A DNA stretch of 17,388 bases from Spirochaetaceae bacterium (GCA_003170115.1 PMZS01000131.1:1-17388); one strand, 5' to 3'; positions 6,778 to 14,572 are shown, numbered from the stretch's first letter. Program-made: numbers and translations. Notes: generated by a model not told the origin, from the sequence alone.

Positions 6778-8544
6778 TTAGTGAACGGAGTACAGCTCTT
6801 CAAGGATAATGCGAACAAGGGCCGCGGAACGCTGCCGGGGACCCCCGGGAAGCGCCGGATTGCCCTCCTTCACGACGTTACCAGATGCGTCGAGCACCGT
6901 CCAGCGGACCAGCGTGCCGCCGGCGCTGAGGAGGCGCAGGGAATAAGGAAACCCTTCCACTCTTCCTTCCACGCATTCCGATCCGGCGCGCCGGAGGAAG
7001 CGCAGGACCCGCGCCTTCTCCCGGCCCTTCCAGCCGGCTCCCTGGAAGGACACCGACAGGGGCAGCCCGATCCCTGCCGGTGGCAGTGCCCCGGGGTTGA
7101 TCCGGTAGAGCTGTACAATGAGATCATGCCGGTGCCCCTGTGCGGCGCCGCCCTTGATAAGAGGGATCAGCGCGGCAAGGGCCTCAGCGGCGGGCTCCTT
7201 CTCCCAGAAGGGATCGAAAGCTGCGAGGCTCTGTTCGAGCCGCGCAGCCGAGTGCTCCAGCTTTCCCTCCTCCAGGGTGTAGTAGGCGGCGGCGTGCGGG
7301 CTGCGCGCGGTCTCCAGCTCACGGGCCATGCCGAGGTATTTCAGGGCCACCTCCGGGTAGGACTCATTGCCCTTGTAATATTCCCACCAGGCGTCTTCGT
7401 ACGACCCTTGGTCGAGGTACTGCGTGCCCACCTGGAGGGAGTACGCGCGGAATCTCTGGTCGTGGAACCAGGAGAGGATCCGGTTGCGAACCGATGCGGT
7501 GAGCGCCGAGAGCCTGTCAATGATCCCCGTTGTCGGCCGTGAAACCTCCCGCACCGCGAGGCCGGCGTACACGATACCAAGGAGCTCGTGGAGATCCTTG
7601 AGGTGGCGCGTGAGATCGGTGCCGTAGTACACCAGCCAGGCATGGTCCTTCGAGCCGAGGACCTCTTCCGCGTAGCGGCGGGAAAGGTCGAGCCGGCCGA
7701 ATTTCTGGAACAGTATGGCAAGGTTCACCTTGGACAGCGGCGTCGTGTCCTTGGAGTACGCGTCCTGGTACTCCTGCTGGGCGGAACCGAAGTCCATCCG
7801 GGACTGGAGAAGCTCTCCACGGGCCAGATGCCCCGAGGGGCGGTCCTCCATTGCAATCGACTCGTCGGTGTAGCGAAGGGCTGAATTGAAGTGGAAGAAG
7901 CTGTGTTCGAGGAGGGAGAGATTGTAGTAGGCGATCGAGGCAAAGTTCCGATCGTTCACGCGCAGGGCATCGTCAACGGACTTCTGGTAGTACTCACGGG
8001 ACTTGTCGTAGCGGTTCATGCCGGAGTAGATGGTGCCGAGGGTCATTGTGAGACCTTTTTGCAGCCCGACCTTGGCAATTCCCTTCAATAATATCTTCTC
8101 TCCTTTTTCCAGCTGGTGGGTCTTGAAATACATCCAGCCCAGGTCGTCCATCGTGTCGGTGCTGTCGGGGTACTGCTGGAGGATGCGCGTGAGATATTCG
8201 ATGGAGCTCTGCTCCAGGTTGAGTTTCCCGAAGCAGCGGGAGATCTGGGTGAGAGTGGCGATGTCTGTCGCGCCCTTCTTCTCGGCCTCCCGGTACTCCC
8301 CGAGGGCAAGGGTGTACAGCTCCTTGTCGTAATACAGGTCACCCAGCGCCAGGCTGGCCCGTGGAGACGACGGAAAACGGGTCTTTGCCTCCGTGAGGAT
8401 TTTTACCGCGGATTCGTAGGCATTGCTGGTGATCGCGTCCTGGGCCCGGGAGGTAAGGTTTTCCAGCGTCTCTCCCTGGGCCGCCTGTGCGTGGAGCACA
8501 GCAGGGATGAGGAGAGCGGCACAAAGGGTAAGCACGCCCTTCAC
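6778..8544 (-). CDS. Exported TPR-repeat protein of the MoxR/transglutaminase cluster
   Basis: A 588-residue tetratricopeptide protein. Residues 1-20 (MKGVLTLCAALLIPAVLHAQ) are a clear signal peptide with likely cleavage after HAQA, so it acts outside the cytoplasmic membrane. TPR-like helix pairs run from about 35 to 430, for example SPRASLALGDLYYDKELYT, DTMDDLGWMYFKTHQ, and the NYDKS-like segment around the SGMNRYDKSREYYQKSV region. The C-terminal 130 residues look like a separate beta-rich module (residues about 480-588). It probably serves as a protein-binding scaffold for the envelope complex. The GTG at 8544 immediately follows the TGA of the transglutaminase gene (TGAGTG), so translation is very likely coupled. 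No enzyme motif is seen. The assignment as TPR protein is firm, but the partner is unknown. Confidence 0.9.
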   Translation of the reverse strand: MKGVLTLCAALLIPAVLHAQAAQGETLENLTSRAQDAITSNAYESAVKILTEAKTRFPSSPRASLALGDLYYDKELYTLALGEYREAEKKGATDIATLTQISRCFGKLNLEQSSIEYLTRILQQYPDSTDTMDDLGWMYFKTHQLEKGEKILLKGIAKVGLQKGLTMTLGTIYSGMNRYDKSREYYQKSVDDALRVNDRNFASIAYYNLSLLEHSFFHFNSALRYTDESIAMEDRPSGHLARGELLQSRMDFGSAQQEYQDAYSKDTTPLSKVNLAILFQKFGRLDLSRRYAEEVLGSKDHAWLVYYGTDLTRHLKDLHELLGIVYAGLAVREVSRPTTGIIDRLSALTASVRNRILSWFHDQRFRAYSLQVGTQYLDQGSYEDAWWEYYKGNESYPEVALKYLGMARELETARSPHAAAYYTLEEGKLEHSAARLEQSLAAFDPFWEKEPAAEALAALIPLIKGGAAQGHRHDLIVQLYRINPGALPPAGIGLPLSVSFQGAGWKGREKARVLRFLRRAGSECVEGRVEGFPYSLRLLSAGGTLVRWTVLDASGNVVKEGNPALPGGPRQRSAALVRIILEELYSVH

Positions 8545-10647
8545 TCAGGCCCTCCGGGGAAAGGCACCAAGGGGATTCACCAATCCGAGTATCCGCAAGG
8601 GCCACGCCACGTTTTTGCGGAACGAGGAGGCGAACTCTTCAATGGCGGGACGCGCCGCATCCAGGTCCTCCTTTTCGAAGCTTTCTCCGAATGCCGCCTT
8701 CAGGTAGAAGTCCACCACGGGGGTCAACGCGATGTTGCTCTCCCGGGCGAGCCTCGCCGCGTGTTCGAGGGGGGACTCCGCGGCACGACGGGATTTTCCC
8801 ACGCCGGCACACCGCACGAGGCAGAGGGTGTACTCGGCCCTGGCGCGCCGGCGCGCGTCGCGGGACAGCAGGCCGGGAACGAGACGGAGGAGCTTCGTAC
8901 AGAGGAGAAGAAGCACGTAGAGGCCGGGCAGCACCAGGTACCATAAGCGCGCCACGAGAAAGGCGATCCTCGCGATCTCCCGGCCCAGGCGTGATGCGGA
9001 GGCCGCAACCGTTGGCACTTTCTGCCCCTGCTCCTCTTTGTCGGTCTGGTTCTTCACGATCTCCGCGATCAATTGGGCCATCCTGTCCTTGTCCGGCCCC
9101 GGGAACGGCGCAAACTCCTCGCCGGGGGCGAGGGTGTCCGAGGTCGGGTCGAACTCCACCCACCCGAGGGAGCCGAAGTACACCTCGACCCAGGCATGGG
9201 CCTGGAACGCCCGCACTTCGTAGAAATTGAGCACTTCCGATTGCGGGTCCACGTAGAATCCCACCGCAACGCGCGCGGGGATCCCCAGGCTCCGGCACAT
9301 CAGGGCCATCGCGAAGGCGAAGTACGAGCAATAGCCTTTCTTGGAGACGAAGAGGAAATGTCGGAGCTGGTTGCCATCCTCCGCGATGCCCGGCTTCAGA
9401 GAGTACAGGTAGTTGCTTTTCAGGTACTTCTCGATTGACGCAACCTTCGAGTAGTAACCGGTCTCATCCTTCGTCACCTGCAATGCCAGCTCGTGGATCT
9501 GTTCGTCGTCGCCCGTGCGGGTATACAGCTGTGTATCCTCGCCCCGCATTGGGGGCTGGGCGGTCACGCGACGAGGCCCCGCGGGGGAGCGCATCACTCT
9601 GGAGTCAACCCTGTAGACCCGGAGGAATGACGAGGCCTTCCAATTCTGAAGGGGTGCCACGCGAAGAGGATAGTTCAGGGAGATCAGGGACGAGGGATCG
9701 AGTGTGAGAAAATAGTACTCCTGGCTCACCGACTGCCGCTCGCGGTAGCCGGGATCGGAGAAGACTTCCGCGGAATCGGGCACGATCGAGGGATACTCGT
9801 CGATCCCGGTGCCTTTCTGCATGAAGAATCCCTGATTTGCCTGATAACCCGAGAGCACGAACCGCCGCAGGAGGTACCTGTGTGCCTGGCCCTCGGTGCG
9901 GAAAAGGAGCACGGCCTGGTCGGAGGTTCGGATCTCGCTTTCCAGCCGCACGTACGGGGCGAAGTCGAAGCGGAACATCGTCGGTTTCATCAGGCCGCCG
10001 CCTGCCATCACGGAGCTTTCGCCGTACTTGTTCAGGAGGAAAAGCATGAACACAAGGAGGAGAGGGACGAGCACCCAGGAAAAACTGGCAACCGCCCTCG
10101 CGTCGACGCGCTGCGTGCTGAGTCCGGCCAGGAGCAGAACGAAAAATTCCGCCACGATGAAAAACGCGAGTGCCCAGGCGAAATAGGAGGGGTGCGGGTA
10201 GAGGGTGAGCTTGTAGCCGGCCTGGGTCCAGAACACCAGGACAAGGAGAAGCCCGTTGAGGCCGGCCTCGATGAAGAGGAACGGTTTCATCCGCAAGGCC
10301 AGGAAATTGAAGAGCCATGCCACCGCGCAGGCAACAAGCGCCGGGAAAAAATCCTTGTCAAAATAGAAGAAGATGAAATCCGTTGCCGGGGCGGACACAA
10401 TGGCGCGCTGGGTCCGGAAGACCAGGAAGAACAGCACGCGCAGGATGACCGGCAGAGCCGCGGCCAGTGCCAGCGCGGGCAGGGTGCGCAGTTGTGACTT
10501 TTCCATTGCCACGGCCGCCAGGACCGCGACAAGGAACGCGGCGCTTTGAAAGAGCGGGTCAAGCTGTTCCCGGAGCTGGAGAAAGGAGTTCACCAGGAGG
10601 AAGTAGAGAACGACGTTGCGCAGGATGAGGAGCGCGAGCTGTCTCAT
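8545..10647 (-). CDS. Membrane-bound transglutaminase-like protein (TgpA type, DUF3488-transglutaminase-DUF4129 layout)
   Basis: About 700 residues. Roughly seven N-terminal membrane helices (residues 3-206) are followed by an extracytoplasmic region with a transglutaminase/protease-fold domain. One more membrane helix lies at about 561-585, and the C-terminal cytoplasmic tail resembles DUF4129. The Cys-His-Asp triad is visible: C440 in KKGYCSYFAFAMALMC, H484 in AHAWVEVYF, and D500 in GWVEFDPTSD. PARVAVGFY precedes the His motif as in the family. Such proteins sit beside MoxR and DUF58 genes and are thought to process or cross-link envelope proteins or peptides. The actual substrate is unknown. 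The ATG at 10647, four bases past the DUF58 stop and with AGAGG nine bases ahead, is my chosen start. ATGs at 10668 and 10710, which overlap the DUF58 gene, are possible and would add 7 or 21 residues. The stop abuts the TPR start. Confidence 0.94.
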   Translation of the reverse strand: MRQLALLILRNVVLYFLLVNSFLQLREQLDPLFQSAAFLVAVLAAVAMEKSQLRTLPALALAAALPVILRVLFFLVFRTQRAIVSAPATDFIFFYFDKDFFPALVACAVAWLFNFLALRMKPFLFIEAGLNGLLLVLVFWTQAGYKLTLYPHPSYFAWALAFFIVAEFFVLLLAGLSTQRVDARAVASFSWVLVPLLLVFMLFLLNKYGESSVMAGGGLMKPTMFRFDFAPYVRLESEIRTSDQAVLLFRTEGQAHRYLLRRFVLSGYQANQGFFMQKGTGIDEYPSIVPDSAEVFSDPGYRERQSVSQEYYFLTLDPSSLISLNYPLRVAPLQNWKASSFLRVYRVDSRVMRSPAGPRRVTAQPPMRGEDTQLYTRTGDDEQIHELALQVTKDETGYYSKVASIEKYLKSNYLYSLKPGIAEDGNQLRHFLFVSKKGYCSYFAFAMALMCRSLGIPARVAVGFYVDPQSEVLNFYEVRAFQAHAWVEVYFGSLGWVEFDPTSDTLAPGEEFAPFPGPDKDRMAQLIAEIVKNQTDKEEQGQKVPTVAASASRLGREIARIAFLVARLWYLVLPGLYVLLLLCTKLLRLVPGLLSRDARRRARAEYTLCLVRCAGVGKSRRAAESPLEHAARLARESNIALTPVVDFYLKAAFGESFEKEDLDAARPAIEEFASSFRKNVAWPLRILGLVNPLGAFPRRA

Positions 10648-10651
10648 CCAC

Positions 10652-11980
10652 TCAGACCTCTGTCGCATGCCCCACCCTTTGCGCCGCATCCTGGTAATAC
10701 GCCATGTCACGCGTCAGCGCGTCGGCAAAGTTCGAGCGTTCCTTTTTTCGAGGGATCGTGAACCGGGGGGCCGTGCGAGGTTCTCGAGGGAGGAGGACAA
10801 GATCGCGGAGCCGATGTTCGCCCCCGGGCGCAAGAGGCTCCAGGTTCTGGAGGAACAGGCTGGCGCTCCACCCCCGGGATTTCACGGTTGCCATGATCCG
10901 GGAAAGGCCGGGGGACCCTGGGGAAGAGAAGATCACTGCCTGCAGGGCTCGCGCAGGGAGCTCGGGCGCCCACGCTTCGGTTGTCCACCACGCATCTGCC
11001 AGCGCAGAAAGCAGCGCGCCCCGGGACCCCTCTCCGTAGGATCGGCAATCTCGCTCGCCGGGACGGGAGAAGGCCACCTCCAGGCCGCGGCCCACCAGGT
11101 GCGCCATGATTGAGGCACACGATTGCACCAATGCGTCCAGGTAATCGGATGCCACGGCGCGCGGCACCAGGGGATTCGAGGTCGTGTCCAGGATAAAGAG
11201 GATCCTTGATTCCGGGGGAGGCACCTCCTCCCCAATGCGGAGGAACAGCTCATCCATGTGCGCAAAAACCTTCCAGTTCAGCCTCCGCACGTCGTCGCCC
11301 GGATAGTACTTGCGAGCCTCAAGGAGCTCCTCGCTCCTGCGCCTTCGCCGTGAATCCACCGCCGCCGCATTCGTCTGCTCGACCAGGCCCAGGAGCTCCC
11401 GCACGGGGCGCAGCCCGGGATACACGGTCAGCCTGTCGCGGCGGGGGAACGGGAGACGGTGGGCCGTCAATCCCAGGACGTCGTGCGCCTCCAGCACCGC
11501 GCCATTGCCTTCGAATACGCCCCGATGGAAAGCCCGGAAGGTCAACCGGGTCTGGCTCGTCCCGTGAGGCAGGCGGAGGCGAATTCCGTCAATACGCCTT
11601 TCGTGCCATGAAAGGGGAAGGGAAAGATGCACGGAGAATCCCGGAGGGAAGGGCCGGGGGAGCCGGGCGGCGATGATCGCCTCGTTCTCTTCGCCGGGGG
11701 AAAGGCCACCCGTCGGCAGGTGGAACCTGATGCTGTCCGAAGTCCGCCGGCGGCGAACGGAGAGTCGGAAGAGGTGACCGGCCACGAGTGCGTACAGCGT
11801 GAAAAGCAGGAAGCTGGATCCCCAGAAGAGCCCCGCCAGGTCCGCGCGGACAATCCCCATGCAAAGCAGCCCGGCGGCAAGCACGAGGATCACCAGCCCC
11901 CTGAGCGTAAGCGGAAATATCGACAGTGAGAACCGCGCAAAGGCGGCGGCGGGGAAGCGCAACGGGAGCGCTCCCCTCAA
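10652..11980 (-). CDS. DUF58-domain protein, partner of MoxR
   Basis: Two hydrophobic N-terminal segments (about 24-45 and 46-68) anchor a cytoplasmic protein. The DUF58 signature RKYYPGDDVRRLNWKVFA lies at 223-240. It is followed by a von Willebrand A-like fold beginning RILFILDTTSNP (259-270), in which the metal-site DxSxS pattern is incomplete. DUF58 proteins nearly always travel with MoxR ATPases and transglutaminases, as here, and probably act as their adaptor or substrate. The TTG at 11980 overlaps the moxR stop as TTGA. A second TTG at 11962 has AGGGGAG eight bases ahead and could be the true start, making it six residues shorter. Either way the start is not ATG. Four bases separate its stop from the ATG of the transglutaminase gene. 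Confidence 0.92.
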   Translation of the reverse strand: MRGALPLRFPAAAFARFSLSIFPLTLRGLVILVLAAGLLCMGIVRADLAGLFWGSSFLLFTLYALVAGHLFRLSVRRRRTSDSIRFHLPTGGLSPGEENEAIIAARLPRPFPPGFSVHLSLPLSWHERRIDGIRLRLPHGTSQTRLTFRAFHRGVFEGNGAVLEAHDVLGLTAHRLPFPRRDRLTVYPGLRPVRELLGLVEQTNAAAVDSRRRRRSEELLEARKYYPGDDVRRLNWKVFAHMDELFLRIGEEVPPPESRILFILDTTSNPLVPRAVASDYLDALVQSCASIMAHLVGRGLEVAFSRPGERDCRSYGEGSRGALLSALADAWWTTEAWAPELPARALQAVIFSSPGSPGLSRIMATVKSRGWSASLFLQNLEPLAPGGEHRLRDLVLLPREPRTAPRFTIPRKKERSNFADALTRDMAYYQDAAQRVGHATEV

Positions 11981-12990
11981 TAGGAAAGGCGTGAAAGCTC
12001 GGACATGACGATCTCCCGCACCAGAGCCCCGGCATCCGTGCGCGTGTCCTTCAGACGCAGGCGATGAGCAATGACTGGCGGCGCAAGGTCGATGAGGTCC
12101 TGGTCAACGACATATTCCCTGCCCCTGACCAGGGCGAACGCGCGGGCGGCCCGGACAAGCATCAGGCTCCCCCGCGGGGAGGCGCCCAGAACGACACCAG
12201 GATGGACCCTCGTAGCGGCGGACACCCCCACTGCTGCGCGCAGGAGCTTCTCATCGCAATAAATGGATTCCACGCGGACACGGGCAGCGAGGATCTCCTC
12301 CTTGCCGCACACCGGACGCACATCGGGCATCACGTGGGCGGATGGGTCGTCGCGGACGATTCCCACTTCCGTTTCAGTGTCAGGGTATCCAATGCGCAGC
12401 TTCATCAGGAATCGGTCGATCTGCGCAAGCGGGAGCGGGTACACTCCCTCCATCTCCACGGGGTTCTGAGTGGCGATGACGAAGAAAAAAGGATCCATCG
12501 TGTAGGTGGTATTACCCACCGTCACCTGGCCCTCGGCCATCACCTCCAGGAGGGCGGACTGCACCTTGGGAGTCGTGCGGTTGATCTCGTCGGCCAGCAG
12601 CACGTTCGCGAATACCGGGCCCGGGGTAAAAACGAAGCTTCGCGTTCCCGGGTCGAAGACGTCGACGCCCGTGATGTCGTACGGCAGCAGGTCGGGGGTG
12701 AACTGGATGCGCCGGAAGATGACGGGGCTGCCTTTTCGTGTGCGGGAGACGAGCCTGGCCACGGTCTTTGCCAGGGTCGTTTTCCCCAGTCCCGGGACGT
12801 CTTCGACCAGGACATGCCCGCCGGCGAGGATGCCGGTCACGAGCTGCTCAAGGACGAGGTCCTTTCCCCGGATGACGGACGCCAGGCCGTCGATCAGGCG
12901 CCGCGCAAGTGCATGTGCGCTCTTGAGATCCAAAGCCGGAGGGTCCGCAGGACGGGGAGCACGCCGATTGCGGACAACCGTGTCTCCCAT
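11977..12990 (-). CDS. moxR: MoxR-family AAA+ ATPase
   Basis: A 337-residue AAA+ ATPase thought to act as a chaperone that remodels or activates a protein complex. Visible: Walker A GLGKTT (67-72), Walker B LLADEINR (131-138) with RTTPKVQSALLE after it, sensor 1 ATQNP (173-177), an IDRF element (191-194), and the sensor 2 region GASPRGS (269-275). VIRGKDLVLEQLVTGILAGGHVLVEDVPG is the MoxR N-terminal pattern. The length is typical. The ATG at 12990 is 18 bases after the stop of the 152-residue gene and has only a weak GGTGG ahead of it. The stop overlaps the DUF58 start. It is the second gene of the tightly packed envelope operon, and the gene order moxR-DUF58-transglutaminase is the classic one. 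Confidence 0.97.
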   Translation of the reverse strand: MGDTVVRNRRAPRPADPPALDLKSAHALARRLIDGLASVIRGKDLVLEQLVTGILAGGHVLVEDVPGLGKTTLAKTVARLVSRTRKGSPVIFRRIQFTPDLLPYDITGVDVFDPGTRSFVFTPGPVFANVLLADEINRTTPKVQSALLEVMAEGQVTVGNTTYTMDPFFFVIATQNPVEMEGVYPLPLAQIDRFLMKLRIGYPDTETEVGIVRDDPSAHVMPDVRPVCGKEEILAARVRVESIYCDEKLLRAAVGVSAATRVHPGVVLGASPRGSLMLVRAARAFALVRGREYVVDQDLIDLAPPVIAHRLRLKDTRTDAGALVREIVMSELSRLSY

Positions 12991-13008
12991 CTGTGCGAAT
13001 GTACCACC

Positions 13009-13467
13009 TTACTGCAGGAAGGGATAGTACAGGATCAGGGAGGCTTTAAGGTTCTGCGTAAGCCGGCGCAGGCGCTCCAGGTTGTACGGGAACGTGAAGG
13101 CGACGAACTTTCGGATGATGTATTGCTGGGTGTCCCGGACTCGCTTTTTCGGGATGAGCCAGGAAATCCCAAGCCTCTCCTTCAGGACCGGCAGGAGGAA
13201 GCGCTTCACCGTGCGGCAGAAGGTTTCCAGCTCCAGGACGCCCTGGTAGATCTGCCATTCCTCCCCGGGGTACAGCGAAGTGAGGGACACGACTTCGCGA
13301 ATGTCGCGGACCGTGCGGAAATCGATCGGCATGCCGTCGATGATGAGGGAAAACCATGTGCGGTCGAAATGGTTTTCGAACACGTCCTTCAGCTCGCCGA
13401 GGAGCTTCAGGATTGCCGTATCGCGTGTATATTCAAGAGTAATAGGTTCGAGTACTGTTTCGGACAC
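13009..13467 (-). CDS. Conserved-looking 152-aa protein of unknown function, first gene of the MoxR operon
   Basis: I do not recognise the family. The protein has 152 residues, no signal peptide and no membrane helix. The N-terminal half is acidic and mixed alpha/beta (LLGELKDVFENHF, then WFSLIIDGMPIDFRTVRD). The C-terminal half is basic (VKRFLLPVLKERLG, IPKKRVRDTQQYIIRKFV, NLERLRRLTQNLK) and ends in LILYYPFLQ. It looks like a folded cytoplasmic protein. The GTG at 13467 has GGAG ten bases upstream. The stop is 18 bases before the moxR ATG on the same strand, which puts it at the head of the envelope operon. The job may therefore be linked to the MoxR/DUF58/transglutaminase complex, which is inference from position only. 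The opening of the operon upstream (13468-13548) shows no clear promoter. Confidence 0.75.
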   Translation of the reverse strand: MSETVLEPITLEYTRDTAILKLLGELKDVFENHFDRTWFSLIIDGMPIDFRTVRDIREVVSLTSLYPGEEWQIYQGVLELETFCRTVKRFLLPVLKERLGISWLIPKKRVRDTQQYIIRKFVAFTFPYNLERLRRLTQNLKASLILYYPFLQ

Positions 13468-13548
13468 CTGTCGTTTTCTCCGTCTCTCTTAATGTCGGAC
13501 GGAGATGCTCGGGCCTTGATGAGTGCAAAAGTGCGATATTCTCTCTGC

Positions 13549-13636
13549 AGGGGGAAGGTGAGGGAGGTCACGACGGCTCTAACAGGCCACGATCTTCCGC
13601 AAAGGCCTGTCGGAGGTTCGACTCCTCCGCCCCCTA
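13549..13636 (+). ncRNA. tRNA-like structured element
   Basis: About 87 bases fold into a cloverleaf-like shape on the plus strand. AGGGGG (13549-13554) pairs with CCCCCT (13630-13635) as an acceptor-like stem. GTGA/TCAC (13558-13571) is a small D-arm-like hairpin. ACAGGCC/GGCCTGT (13582-13610) is a 7-base-pair hairpin with a 15-base loop. GGAGG-TTCGACT-CCTCC (13612-13628) is a perfect T arm with consensus T loop. One unpaired G and a discriminator-like A complete the 3' end, and no CCA is encoded. I cannot place a standard anticodon arm: the region 13573-13590 gives only three base pairs. It may be a divergent or decayed tRNA with a long variable arm, the 3' end of a tRNA left at an integration site, or another structured RNA. 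Confidence 0.4.
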
Positions 13637-13659
13637 AAAACACCGCGCGCAAGCGCGGT
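13636..13659 (-). terminator. Intrinsic terminator after the AbrB/PIN pair
   Basis: On the minus strand ACCGCGC and GCGCGGT form a perfect seven-base-pair stem around a four-base loop (13659-13642). One G and then TTTTT (13640-13636) follow. This stem plus T run is a good Rho-independent terminator, 49 bases past the stop of the PIN toxin gene. The same hairpin read on the plus strand has a GCAA loop but no T run, so it would not terminate there. Confidence 0.7.
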
Positions 13660-13707
13660 ATCCAGGGCTGTGACTGGCAGTTCGAGTTGTACCCATGCGG
13701 TGCTCGA

Positions 13708-14142
13708 TTACGGCTCTCGAATCGAAAGCGACATTCCCTGCACGACTCTGAGAAAATCGCTCACATTCAGGGTAACAAGGCACTCAGCTCCGCCCTTTGT
13801 CGCGGCCTCCGCGATCAGCGCATCGTATACTACGCCTCCCGCGAAGCCCCTGCGCGAAAGGCGCCGCACGACCGCTTGCGTTTCCGTGGAGGATAGTTCT
13901 ACGGCGTGCACGAACGGGAGAATCGAATGCTCCAGCAGCGCCCAGGCGGAAGACGGTGAAATCCTGGGACTCACGGGCAGCGTGGAGAGCACCGCGTATG
14001 CCTCCGCGATGGAGTGTGCTGCGATGAGACCCTCTGTTTCTGCATGTCTGATTTTTTGGAGCCACGAAAAGGACTGCGCGTGCTTGTCATGGGCTTCAAC
14101 AAGCCCGGCTATCAGGACAGATGTGTCGAAGAGCGCTCTCAC
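13708..14142 (-). CDS. vapC: PIN-domain toxin (VapC-like), first pair
   Basis: A 144-residue PIN-domain ribonuclease, the toxin of a type II toxin-antitoxin pair. VapC toxins cut tRNA or rRNA to stop translation. The four acidic metal ligands are visible: D6 in LFDTSVL, E47 in IAEAYAVL, D107 in VVYDALIA, and D129 in NVSDF. The length is normal. It starts with GTG at 14142, overlapping the antitoxin stop as GTGA, so toxin synthesis is coupled to antitoxin translation. A terminator follows 49 bases after the stop. Toxin assignment is strong, but the RNA target cannot be predicted from the sequence. Confidence 0.93.
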   Translation of the reverse strand: MRALFDTSVLIAGLVEAHDKHAQSFSWLQKIRHAETEGLIAAHSIAEAYAVLSTLPVSPRISPSSAWALLEHSILPFVHAVELSSTETQAVVRRLSRRGFAGGVVYDALIAEAATKGGAECLVTLNVSDFLRVVQGMSLSIREP

Positions 14143-14399
14143 GAAGCCGGTCCCCGCACTGTACCGAGACGCTCGTCGCGGTGTGCGCGAATCGCCGCAT
14201 CCAGGTCACCGGTCGCGCGGCCTCGAAACACCATAATACCGTCTTTTTCAACCACGCCTGGCAATTCGTCCAACCTGTGGAGCTTGATGCTATCTCCTGT
14301 GTCCTCGATTTCCACACTGCTTCCTGGAACCAGACCGTGGCGGTCTCGGATCTTTTTTGGCAAGACAATTCGGCCGAAACGATCGATTGCAGCTTTCAT
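14139..14399 (-). CDS. vapB: AbrB/SpoVT-type antitoxin (VapB-like), first pair
   Basis: An 86-residue antitoxin. Residues 1-45 form an AbrB-type swapped-hairpin DNA-binding domain: MKAAIDRFGRIVLPKKIRDRH, then GLVPGSSVEIED. The C-terminal tail (about 50-86) is charged and would bind and neutralise the PIN toxin next door. The frame stays open upstream to 14450, but that part lies across the promoter. A -10 box at 14421-14416 places transcription start near 14409, so ATG 14399 must be the start. The leader is about ten bases long with only weak AGAG ahead of the ATG. The protein would bind the repeats in its own promoter (see the operator entry), which is the usual autoregulation. Confidence 0.9.
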   Translation of the reverse strand: MKAAIDRFGRIVLPKKIRDRHGLVPGSSVEIEDTGDSIKLHRLDELPGVVEKDGIMVFRGRATGDLDAAIRAHRDERLGTVRGPAS

Positions 14400-14408
14400 G
14401 GCAACTCT

Positions 14409-14438
14409 AATTGCCAATATATTGGCCCAATTGCCAAT
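14409..14438. repeat. Operator-like repeats over the antitoxin promoter
   Basis: The 10-base word AATTGCCAAT occurs at 14409-14418 and again at 14429-14438, exactly 20 bases (two helical turns) apart. A perfect palindrome GCCAATATATTGGC (14413-14426) covers the -10 box. The two repeats sit over the spacer and over the -10/transcription start, where a bound AbrB-type antitoxin would block RNA polymerase. Binding itself is inference. Confidence 0.7.
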
Positions 14439-14444
14439 TGTCAA
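14416..14444 (-). promoter_or_regulatory. Promoter of the AbrB/PIN toxin-antitoxin pair
   Basis: On the minus strand a perfect -35 TTGACA (14444-14439), a 17-base spacer, and a -10 TATATT (14421-14416; five of six consensus bases) form a strong sigma-70-type promoter. Expected transcription start is about 14409, ten bases before the ATG. It shows that the antitoxin starts at 14399. Confidence 0.8.
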
Positions 14445-14572
14445 TGCCAAAGTATTGAGAGGGCAAGGAACACAAGTGTTTCAAGTTGTTCCCTGTAGAC
14501 CCCAATCAGACTTTCAGGTGGGAGATGACTTCCGTGCGGAACTCGGCACAGAGGGACTTGCACCTCACGTGT

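Noticed and set aside
13549..13636. Selenocysteine, pyrrolysine (CTA) or ordinary tRNA identity for the tRNA-like element
   Set aside because: A CTA triplet with a preceding T is present (13577-13583), but the flanking bases do not pair; no other anticodon loop has a five-base-pair stem, so I do not assign an amino acid.
13407..13652. An 81-codon minus-strand frame across the tRNA-like element
   Set aside because: It runs antisense to the structured RNA and into the 152-residue gene, and reads like the usual artefact frames found opposite tRNA genes.
12064..13896. A long open frame of about 610 codons on the plus strand across moxR, the 152-residue gene and the tRNA-like element
   Set aside because: It is the complement of well-supported genes in a GC-rich region, its translation is low-complexity and rich in histidine, arginine and glycine, and it has no ribosome binding site or domain.
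14400..14450. Longer start of the AbrB-type antitoxin at 14450
   Set aside because: The TTGACA/TATATT promoter lies inside this part, so it would not be transcribed; the AbrB domain begins at ATG 14399.
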